Assembly (NCBI GenBank): GCA_051010395.1
Contig: JBPCVQ010000158.1
Span: 1-15,232 of the forward strand
Origin: JANQPX01 sp051010395
Lineage (GTDB): Bacteria > Pseudomonadota > Alphaproteobacteria > Geminicoccales > Geminicoccaceae
DNA length: 15,232 nucleotides
Direction: 5' to 3'
Of this stretch, positions 6,286 to 12,936 are shown piece by piece. Every line of letters begins with the position of its first letter. The stretch's first letter is position 1. A program made the translations under genes and the position numbers. Under the pieces are notes generated by a model, which did no database searches, was not told the DNA's origin, and was given only the letters and a program-made list of their open reading frames with translations.

Positions 6286-7488
6286 TCAGCTGCTAAAGCG
6301 GCGAAGCCACTCCGCTTCGATCCGGGTCATCCAGGAGGGGTGCGGCTCGGGCAGAACCGGGGTCAGCTCCTCCGGAGAAAGGGTGGCGACGCCGCGCGGC
6401 AAGGCTTCGAAACGTGCGCGGTCTTCCGGATCAAGGCTGGTGACATCCAGCACCGTCCAGTCTCCCCATCCCAGGGGATCCTGCTTTTTCGCCTGCGCCT
6501 CCGGCGACATCAGGAAGTTGGCGACCACCTGGCTTCCTGCTTTATGCGCAGCATTAAACGGGATCGCGACGAAGTGGGTATTGCCGATCGAGCCCGCCTT
6601 CGGAATGAAGGTGCGTATGCTTTCGGGCAGGGTGCCGGCGTTGATCGCGGCCGATGCTTCGGCCGGATTGAAAGCCATGGAAAAATCGACCTCGCCGTCA
6701 TCGAGCAGCTGGTGCAGACCCGGACCATTGGCGGGGTAGGTCTCGCCCTTGCGCCAAAGCGAAGGGCGAACATCCTCGAGCGCTTGCCAGAGACCCGCCG
6801 TCACCGCCCCGAAGTCGACGTCGTCGACCGGATTCTGCAGGATCGCAGGGTCGTCGATGAAGGCGATCATCAGATGCTTCAAGAAGGTCGAGCCGATGAA
6901 ATCCGGTGGTGACGGATGGGTGAATCGGCCAGGATTGGCCTTCGCCCAGGCCAGAAGCTCCTGGATCGATTGCGGCGGCTCGCTGATGCTCGCCGTATCA
7001 TGAAAAAAGACGAACTGCGCCATGCCCCATGGCGCTTCCAACCCTTCGGTGGGGACGGTGAAATCCAGCACCGTCGTCGGTTTTCCCTCGACATCGATAT
7101 AGGAGAAATTCGGGAGGTCGTTGGCAAAAGGGCCGAACAGCAGGTCTTGTCGCTTCATCGAAGCGAAATTCTCGCCGTTGATCCAGATCAGATCGATCGA
7201 GCCGCCCTCATCACGCCCTGCTGTTTTCTCGGCGAGTACACGGGCCACCGCCTCAGCCGTATCGGCCAGCTTGACATGTTTGAGCGTGACCCCGAAGCGG
7301 TTCTCGACCTCGTCACCCACCCAGTCGATGTAGTCATTGATCGTCTCATCGCCGCCCCAGGCATTGAAATAGACGGTCTGACCTTCGGCTTCAGCAAGAA
7401 CGCTCTCCCAGGACAGCTTGTCCGCCGCAGTCAGCGGGCTGATGCCGAGCGTCGCTATGAAAAAAACGGCGGTTAGAAAGCGGGTCAT
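6286..7488 (-). CDS. ynjB: YnjB-type periplasmic solute-binding protein
   Basis: First gene of the ynjBCD-type operon, 400 residues. It should capture the substrate in the periplasm and deliver it to the YnjC permease. A Sec signal peptide is clear: basic start (Met-Thr-Arg), hydrophobic core about 4-19, and likely cleavage after Thr-Ala-Ala near residue 22. The mature protein begins with the family-typical stretch FNAWGGDETINDY (41-53), followed by LIWINGENF (100-108) and GMAQFVFFHD (155-164). Overall it resembles extracellular solute-binding proteins of family 1. The ATG at 7488 is chosen because the signal peptide begins there and GGACGAG lies upstream; an open extension to 7518 would place ten polar residues ahead of it. 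The permease follows within about 13-40 bp. The substrate of YnjBCD systems is not established; resemblance to thiamine- or polyamine-type binding proteins is only general. Confidence 0.9.
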   Translation of the reverse strand: MTRFLTAVFFIATLGISPLTAADKLSWESVLAEAEGQTVYFNAWGGDETINDYIDWVGDEVENRFGVTLKHVKLADTAEAVARVLAEKTAGRDEGGSIDLIWINGENFASMKRQDLLFGPFANDLPNFSYIDVEGKPTTVLDFTVPTEGLEAPWGMAQFVFFHDTASISEPPQSIQELLAWAKANPGRFTHPSPPDFIGSTFLKHLMIAFIDDPAILQNPVDDVDFGAVTAGLWQALEDVRPSLWRKGETYPANGPGLHQLLDDGEVDFSMAFNPAEASAAINAGTLPESIRTFIPKAGSIGNTHFVAIPFNAAHKAGSQVVANFLMSPEAQAKKQDPLGWGDWTVLDVTSLDPEDRARFEALPRGVATLSPEELTPVLPEPHPSWMTRIEAEWLRRFSS

Positions 7489-7538
7489 GTGATCTCGTCC
7501 AGAACTGTCGGGCATCAAGCCTGTGTGCGATATTAGGC

Positions 7539-7566
7539 ATTATAGACAAGCCTGCCCTTGCGTCAC
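7539..7566 (-). promoter_or_regulatory. ynjB: Candidate promoter of the ynjBCD operon
   Basis: On the minus strand a perfect TATAAT (7544-7539) is preceded, at 16 bp spacing, by GTGACG (7566-7561), which matches four of six -35 positions. Transcription should begin near 7532, about 44 nt before the ynjB ATG. This is the best-matching promoter in the window. Confidence 0.5.
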
Positions 7567-7630
7567 CCTGGAAGCGTCGGCTGCTGACCCAGCTGTGATC
7601 GAGCGGGGCTTCTATCGAAAGGCGGAAATT

Positions 7631-7659
7631 TTGTCTGACGTAGGTTTTCCGGGCATTAT
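7631..7659 (+). promoter_or_regulatory. Candidate promoter of the five-gene glycan/ABC operon
   Basis: TTGTCT (7631-7636) and CATTAT (7654-7659) are separated by 17 bp; each matches four of six consensus positions. Transcription would start near 7666 and give a leader of about 100 nt. The match is moderate, but position and spacing are right for the only upstream gap of this operon. Confidence 0.35.
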
Positions 7660-7765
7660 TGCGATTTAGAGATTGTTAACGATGATTGTGTTAGTCATGA
7701 CGCCGATGAGCAGGGGCGAGATGATCAGGGCGAATTGGGGTGGCATGCGATGATTGACGGATTGG

Positions 7766-8953
7766 ATGGCTGAACGGGTAGCATTCTACGCGCCGCTGAA
7801 GCCGCCTGATCATCCTATTCCCTCCGGCGATCGCCGGATGGCTCGTTCTCTGATGATGGCGCTGAAGCTGAGAGGCCATGAGGTCGAGCTTGCGAGCCGG
7901 TTACGCAGTTTCGATCGGGACGGCAATTCCGTGCGCCAAGCGCGGATAGAACGCCTGGGCAAACGCATCGCTGATCGGTTGATCGGACGTTACAGGAAAC
8001 TGCCAAGGAGCCAATGCCCGAAAGCTTGGGTTACCTATCATGCATATCACAAATCGCCGGATTGGCTGGGCCCGATGGTGCGGCGTGCGCTGAACATTCC
8101 TTATCTTTTGATCGAAACCTCCTTTGCCCGAAAGCAGGCGGGTGGCCCCTGGGATCTTGGTCACCGGTCTGCCGAAGCCGCGATTCGGACGGCCGACCTA
8201 ACCCTCGCCATGACTGCGGTGGATGAGGCTGGCCTCTCACCTCTCATTGAGCCACCGCACGAGCTCAGGAAGTTGCCACCTTTTCTGGATCTGACACCTT
8301 ACAAAGAAGCCGCGCGCGCGAGAGAGTATCATCGCCGCGATCTATCGGGACGGTATGGATTGGACGCCGATCAGCCCTGGCTCCTTGCTGTTGGCATGAT
8401 GCGCGATGATGTCAAACATCAGTCCTATACGCTTCTGGCGGACGCGCTCCGACGGCTTGGCGATCGTCGCTGGCAGCTTTTGATAATTGGCGATGGCGTT
8501 TCTCGACCAAAAATTGAGAAACTGTACGAATCGTTAGAGCCTGGGCGCGTGAAATTCGCCGGAATCCTGGATGAAAGCGAGCTGCCGGCTTGTTACGTCG
8601 CGGCAGATGTCTATGCTTGGCCCGCAGTTCGGGAGGCTTATGGTATGGCTCTCCTGGAAGCGCAGGCGAGTGGATTGCCCGTGATCGCGGGTTGCGAAGG
8701 GGGCGTGGCAGACGTGGTGCGGGATGGCGTTACCGGCATATTGACGATGCCTCGCAGCCCCGAAGCCTTGGCAACGGCAATTGCCGAATTGCTTGATCAT
8801 CCAGTCAGACGTATGGACATGGCAGCGGCAGCGTCGGCATTTGTCGAGAGCGAGCACAGTCTGGATCGTGCTTCAACGGTGCTCGACCAGGCTTTGGTCG
8901 ATGCGGTCGCGATTCGCGAGGTGAAGGCCAGACGTCAGCGAGTGATGCCATGA
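7766..8953 (+). CDS. Glycosyltransferase, GT4 family
   Basis: A 395-residue retaining glycosyltransferase of the GT-B fold, probably cytoplasmic, that should move a sugar from a nucleotide donor to a glycan or lipid acceptor. The C-terminal half carries the typical GT4 features: a short strand and loop (LLIIGDG, about 238-244), and the EX7E motif EAYGMALLE at 290-298, followed by the family-typical ASGLPVIA and Gly-Gly-Val-Ala-Asp. There are no membrane segments. The N-terminal half is less conserved and shows no motif naming the acceptor. The ATG at 7766 is chosen, with ACGGA 4 nt upstream; a TTG four codons earlier (7754) is possible. It is the first gene of an operon with a second transferase and a deacetylase, so it probably helps build a deacetylated or de-novo-modified glycan. 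Donor and product are unknown. Confidence 0.85.
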   Translation: MAERVAFYAPLKPPDHPIPSGDRRMARSLMMALKLRGHEVELASRLRSFDRDGNSVRQARIERLGKRIADRLIGRYRKLPRSQCPKAWVTYHAYHKSPDWLGPMVRRALNIPYLLIETSFARKQAGGPWDLGHRSAEAAIRTADLTLAMTAVDEAGLSPLIEPPHELRKLPPFLDLTPYKEAARAREYHRRDLSGRYGLDADQPWLLAVGMMRDDVKHQSYTLLADALRRLGDRRWQLLIIGDGVSRPKIEKLYESLEPGRVKFAGILDESELPACYVAADVYAWPAVREAYGMALLEAQASGLPVIAGCEGGVADVVRDGVTGILTMPRSPEALATAIAELLDHPVRRMDMAAAASAFVESEHSLDRASTVLDQALVDAVAIREVKARRQRVMP

Positions 8954-9077
8954 TTTTGGTGGGATGGGTTTCACCTCCTCCAGTCGGGGCTGGGTGTGCT
9001 CTGGAGCGGTTTGGGTTTTGTCGCCGTTGCGTTTCCGCTCGGGGTTTCGATGTCTTAGATTTTCGGTGTACCAAACT

Positions 9078-10244
9078 ATGACGGTTTTGATCTGGGTTCA
9101 GCATTTGCTCGGTACCGGGCATTTCAAACGTGCGGCGACGCTGGCCGAGGCGATGGCTGCCGATGGGCTCGACGTCACATTGGTGACCGGAGGCCCTCCG
9201 GTCGAGTGGATCAAGCCCGAAGGTGTGCGTCTTGAACAGTTGCCGGGCGTGCGGGCGCGTGATCGGCAATTCAGCGCGATGGTGGATCTGGACGGTCGGC
9301 CGATCGATCAGGTGTTCGTTGCCAAACGGCGCGCCAAACTCATGGCCGTGCTGGCGCGCACCCGACCGAAGGTGGTGATCACCGAGATGTTCCCATTCGG
9401 TCGTCGCGCGTTTCAGTTCGAGCTGATCCGCCTCCTTGAAGCGGCCTCTTCCTTCGTGCCACGTCCGAAGATCCTGAGTTCGGTGCGTGATATCCTCGTG
9501 ATCAAGAGCGATCAGAGCCGGTCTGACTGGATGCGCGATCTGGTGCAAAATTACTATGATCATGTGCTCGTACATACCGATCCGAAGCTGGTACCGTTCG
9601 ACCTGACCTTTCCGCATGCCAAGGAAATCGCGCCGAAGATCGTCAATACAGGTTATGTGACCGAGAAGCCGTCGACCACCGAACCCAAGATCAACAGCAT
9701 GGCGCCGGAGGTGCTGGTTTCCACCGGCGGCGGCAGAGTTGGTGCAAAACTCATCGAAGCGGCGATCAAGGCGCGATCTCGGTCGAGATTGAAGGATGTT
9801 CCCTGGCGCGTGATCGCCGGTGGTTATGCCGACAAGGCCGAACTCGATGCCTTGCGCGCAAAGCTGCCCTTGGGGATCATTTTGACCGGGCCTAGTCAGG
9901 ATTTTCAGGCGCGTCTTGCCAACAGCCTTCTCTCAATCTCCCAGGCCGGCTACAATACCGTGGTTGAAGGTCTGAGATTGGGCAAGCGTATGGTGCTGGT
10001 GCCTTTCGAGACGGCGAGCGAGACAGAACAGAGCCTCAGAGCAGAACGCCTGTCCAGTATGGGGTTTGCACAGACGATCAGCGAGGCGGACCTCACGCCC
10101 GAGAGCCTTGCCAAGGCCGTCGACGCAGCCCTTGACCGGCCGCCGCCCCAGGTTATCGATATTAATCTCGATGGTTTAGCCAACACGGTGAAATTCGTTC
10201 AGAACCTGCTGGAGCCGGAAACTGCAGCCCGGGTCTACAGGTGA
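9078..10244 (+). CDS. MurG-like glycosyltransferase (GT28-type C-terminal domain)
   Basis: A 388-residue GT-B fold glycosyltransferase resembling MurG and other GT28 enzymes, closest in style to the group of predicted glycosyltransferases in COG4671. The N-terminus has the acceptor-side glycine motif GTGHFKRA (12-19), equivalent to the Gly-rich loop of MurG. The C-terminal half has VSTGGGR (214-220) and the donor-binding SQAGYNTVVE (288-297), where MurG-type enzymes bind the UDP-sugar. There is no signal peptide, so action is cytoplasmic or on the inner face of the membrane. The frame is open upstream to 8964, but the first 38 codons encode an atypical Cys/Trp-rich stretch and the family N-terminus begins at the ATG at 9078. 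Its ribosome-binding site is weak (GGTG). Its end overlaps the deacetylase start by four bases (GTGA). Acceptor and donor are unknown; true MurG belongs in the dcw cluster, so this is not murG. Confidence 0.82.
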   Translation: MTVLIWVQHLLGTGHFKRAATLAEAMAADGLDVTLVTGGPPVEWIKPEGVRLEQLPGVRARDRQFSAMVDLDGRPIDQVFVAKRRAKLMAVLARTRPKVVITEMFPFGRRAFQFELIRLLEAASSFVPRPKILSSVRDILVIKSDQSRSDWMRDLVQNYYDHVLVHTDPKLVPFDLTFPHAKEIAPKIVNTGYVTEKPSTTEPKINSMAPEVLVSTGGGRVGAKLIEAAIKARSRSRLKDVPWRVIAGGYADKAELDALRAKLPLGIILTGPSQDFQARLANSLLSISQAGYNTVVEGLRLGKRMVLVPFETASETEQSLRAERLSSMGFAQTISEADLTPESLAKAVDAALDRPPPQVIDINLDGLANTVKFVQNLLEPETAARVYR

Positions 10245-11002
10245 CGGATTGGAACCAACTCTCCTCATCATTGGACGCCGTCGCAGGGCGCGGCGAAATG
10301 GTTCGGTTCTGGTGGCGAGATGATGACGCTGGTGAAGTCACGCCAGCCTTAGATCGCCTCCTTGAGACTGCCGAACGCCGAAACCTGCCGCTGGCGCTTG
10401 CCGTGGTGCCGGCCTGGCTGCAGCCGGACGCTCAAGGGCAGATTGCTGCGAATGGCGAAGTCGCCGTGCTGCAGCATGGCTATGCCCACAAGAACTATGC
10501 CAAGAAAGGCGCCAAATCGATCGAGCTTGGCGGTCGCGCCGCCGATCGGATCACCAAGGATCTGCGCATGGGGTTTGCGATCCTTGAGGATGCGTTCGGG
10601 GCTGGTTTTATTCCTGTCCTCGTGCCGCCCTGGAATCGGATCGACAAGGCACTCCAGTCACATTTGAAGAGCTTGGGCTTTGCCGGGCTTTCGGTTTTTG
10701 GCATGCGAGACAGCCCCGAAGTCACCCCCGGCGTGTCGCTAATCAACACCCATGTCGATCCGATAGACTGGCGTGGCACACGTGGTTTTCTTGGCGAAGA
10801 TGTGATGCTGGAGCAGCTGATCCAACAGCTCGAATTGGACGAGCCGATCGGCATTCTCAGCCACCACCTCGTAATGGACGAGCCCTGCTGGACCTTTCTC
10901 GAGCGCCTGTTCTCAGCCTTGATGCATCATCCAGCCGCCCGCCTCTGCTCCGCCTCCACCTTGTTCGCTTCATCCAGCTTGTCGAATGGGTACGCCGCAT
11001 GA
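10241..11002 (+). CDS. Polysaccharide deacetylase-like protein (NodB/CE4 type), cytoplasmic
   Basis: A 253-residue protein with the main landmarks of CE4 deacetylases, which remove N- or O-acetyl groups from sugars with a metal ion. WWRDDDAG (24-31) supplies the Asp base and metal Asp. HGYAH (79-83) fits the metal-binding His-x3-His motif. VPPWN (128-132) fits the third motif, and His208-His209 in ILSHH the late catalytic His. There is no signal peptide or membrane segment, whereas most CE4 enzymes are exported, so it probably acts inside the cell on a nucleotide-, lipid- or glycan-linked intermediate. It starts with GTG at 10241, overlapping the preceding transferase stop, and its own stop overlaps the next ATG (ATGA at 10999-11002). 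Both junctions suggest translational coupling. The substrate is likely made by the two transferases upstream, which is inference from context. Confidence 0.82.
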   Translation: MTDWNQLSSSLDAVAGRGEMVRFWWRDDDAGEVTPALDRLLETAERRNLPLALAVVPAWLQPDAQGQIAANGEVAVLQHGYAHKNYAKKGAKSIELGGRAADRITKDLRMGFAILEDAFGAGFIPVLVPPWNRIDKALQSHLKSLGFAGLSVFGMRDSPEVTPGVSLINTHVDPIDWRGTRGFLGEDVMLEQLIQQLELDEPIGILSHHLVMDEPCWTFLERLFSALMHHPAARLCSASTLFASSSLSNGYAA

Positions 11003-12936
11003 CGGCATCCCCTTCGGCGCCCTTGCTTTCGATCAAGGACCTCGTCGTCGATTTCCGTGCGGCCGAAGGGCTGATCCAGGCCGTGCGCGGTGTCAGCTTC
11101 GACGTCCCTTCCGGCAAGACCGTGGCGCTGGTGGGTGAAAGCGGCTCGGGCAAGACCGTCCTCTCTCAGGCCATTTTGGGTATCCTCCCGAGGATTGCCG
11201 CCATCAGCAGCGGGCAGATGCTGTTTCGCGACCCGAGACAACCGGACAAGGTTCTCGACCTCGCGGCTTACAGTGAGGATCATCCGATCAGGCGTTCGAT
11301 CCGCGGCGACCGGATATCGATCATTTTTCAGGAACCGATGAGTTCACTTTCACCGCTCCACACGATCGGTGACCAGATCGGCGAGGCGCTCCTGCTTCAC
11401 GCCGACGTCGATCAGGAAACCGCGCGAAAAAGAACCATCGACATGCTGGACCGGGTCGGCTTCCCCAAGCCGGATCGAGCCTATCGCACCTATCCTTTCG
11501 AGCTTTCCGGCGGGCTCCGGCAGCGCGCTATGATTGCCATGGCGCTGGTTTGCGACCCCGCCCTTCTCATCGCGGATGAGCCGACCACAGCACTTGACGT
11601 CACCATCCAGGCCCAGACGCTGCAGCTGATGCAGGAACTCCAAAGAGAGTTCCATATGGCGATCCTGTTCATCACCCACGATCTTGGCGTGGTCGCCAAC
11701 ATGGCTGACGAGGTGGTGGTGCTCTATCGCGGTCAGATCATGGAGAGCGGCCGGTCGGGGGATCTGCTGTCGACGCCGGAGCATCCCTATCTCAAGGCAT
11801 TGATGCATGCCGTGCCGACACTCTCGATGTCATCGGACGAGCGACTAACACCGCTCCGTGAAGTCAAAACCAATGCCAGGACCCTGCTCGGCGCCGGTCG
11901 GACGGCGAAGAACAGCGGGGAACAGGTCGTAAAGGACAAAGCGCCGGTCTTGGAGGTTCGGGGACTTAAGAAGAGGTTTCATATCCGCAAGGGCGGTTGG
12001 CTGGGGAAAGGTTTGAACGAGGTCGTCGCGGTCGATGACGTCGGCTTTCAAGTTCAGCGTGGGGAAGCCTTCGGACTGGTCGGTGAAAGCGGTTGTGGGA
12101 AGACTACGGTTTCCAAACTGATTATGCGTGCGGTTCGACCGGATGCCGGCGAGATCTTGTTCCGTGATTCAACGGACGAGGGAGGTGTGTCGGGCGAGAC
12201 CATTGATATTCTCGACCTGGATGCACTCGGCCTCGAACGCTTCAGACGGCGTCTTCAATACGTGTTCCAGGACCCGTTCCATTCGCTGAACCCGAGAATG
12301 ACCGTCTATGACATCATCGCCGAGCCCTTGGTGATTCATGGCATTGGCAGCCATGACGAGCGCACCGAGAGGGTGAAAAAGCTGTTGCAGGCCGTGGGCC
12401 TGGATATCCGCCATCTCCGGCGTTACCCCCACAGCTTTTCGGGCGGCCAGCGTCAGCGCGTCGGTATTGCGAGAGCGCTCGCACTTGGTCCGGAGCTGTT
12501 GATTTGCGACGAGCCGGTCTCTGCCCTCGATGTCTCGGTGCAGGCGCAGATCCTCAATCTCTTGAAAGATCTGCAGCGCGAGCTCGGGCTCACCTATCTC
12601 TTCATTTCCCACAATCTGGCGGTCGTCAAATATCTCTGTCAGCGAATCGCCGTCATGTGTGCAGGGCGGATCGTGGAGATGGCGCCCACGGCCGAGCTTT
12701 TTGCGCGGCCGCTACATCCTTACACGCGTGCATTGCTGGCAGCCGTGCCTGAGCCTGACCTGGACCGGCCGCTGGATTTCGATGCCCTCATGGCCGGCAA
12801 GACCTCCGATCCCGCTCTCTGGCCTGTTCCGTTCACCCTTGGTGCCGACCCGACCTCTCTGGTCGATGTTGGTGATGACCACGTCGTTCGATTGAGTGTT
12901 GATGCCGATGTCCAATCCATTCTCGATGCAGCGTAA
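10999..12936 (+). CDS. Double ATPase of an oligopeptide-type ABC importer (YejF/GsiA-like)
   Basis: A 645-residue fusion of two ABC ATPase domains, as in YejF, GsiA and DppD-DppF fusions. Domain 1: Walker A GESGSGKT at 46-53, signature LSGGLRQ at 169-175, Walker B LLIADEP at 189-195, switch His in ITHD at 225-228, and an oligopeptide-type C-terminal motif HPYLKALMHAVP at 262-273. Domain 2: GESGCGKT at 362-369, signature FSGGQRQ at 480-486, LLICDEP at 500-506, His538 in ISHN, and HPYTRALLAAVPEP at 573-586. Both halves look catalytically complete. The chain runs about 55 residues past the last HPY motif, with a tail of no known role. E. coli YejF is about 530 residues. It would normally energise two permeases, which are not encoded in this window. 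It starts within the deacetylase stop (ATGA) and its end overlaps the binding-protein gene by about 30 bases. Confidence 0.92.
   Translation: MTASPSAPLLSIKDLVVDFRAAEGLIQAVRGVSFDVPSGKTVALVGESGSGKTVLSQAILGILPRIAAISSGQMLFRDPRQPDKVLDLAAYSEDHPIRRSIRGDRISIIFQEPMSSLSPLHTIGDQIGEALLLHADVDQETARKRTIDMLDRVGFPKPDRAYRTYPFELSGGLRQRAMIAMALVCDPALLIADEPTTALDVTIQAQTLQLMQELQREFHMAILFITHDLGVVANMADEVVVLYRGQIMESGRSGDLLSTPEHPYLKALMHAVPTLSMSSDERLTPLREVKTNARTLLGAGRTAKNSGEQVVKDKAPVLEVRGLKKRFHIRKGGWLGKGLNEVVAVDDVGFQVQRGEAFGLVGESGCGKTTVSKLIMRAVRPDAGEILFRDSTDEGGVSGETIDILDLDALGLERFRRRLQYVFQDPFHSLNPRMTVYDIIAEPLVIHGIGSHDERTERVKKLLQAVGLDIRHLRRYPHSFSGGQRQRVGIARALALGPELLICDEPVSALDVSVQAQILNLLKDLQRELGLTYLFISHNLAVVKYLCQRIAVMCAGRIVEMAPTAELFARPLHPYTRALLAAVPEPDLDRPLDFDALMAGKTSDPALWPVPFTLGADPTSLVDVGDDHVVRLSVDADVQSILDAA

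Larger units (their letters stand above)
7489..7765. other. Divergent control region between ynjBCD and the glycan operon
   Basis: A 277-bp gap between the leftward ynj operon and the rightward five-gene operon, the only non-coding stretch from which both can be transcribed. One candidate promoter is seen in each direction, about 90 bp apart (separate entries). A tiny frame at 7697-7753 (18 codons) was considered and rejected as a leader peptide. No clear operator palindrome stands out. Confidence 0.6.

Noticed and set aside
7697..7753. 18-codon possible leader peptide ahead of the GT4 gene
   Set aside because: In frame with and ending just before the GT4 start, but it has no ribosome-binding site and no residue run suggesting attenuation.
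8964..9077. 38-residue N-terminal extension of the MurG-like protein
   Set aside because: The family N-terminus begins at 9078; the extension is Cys/Trp-rich and has no ribosome-binding site advantage.
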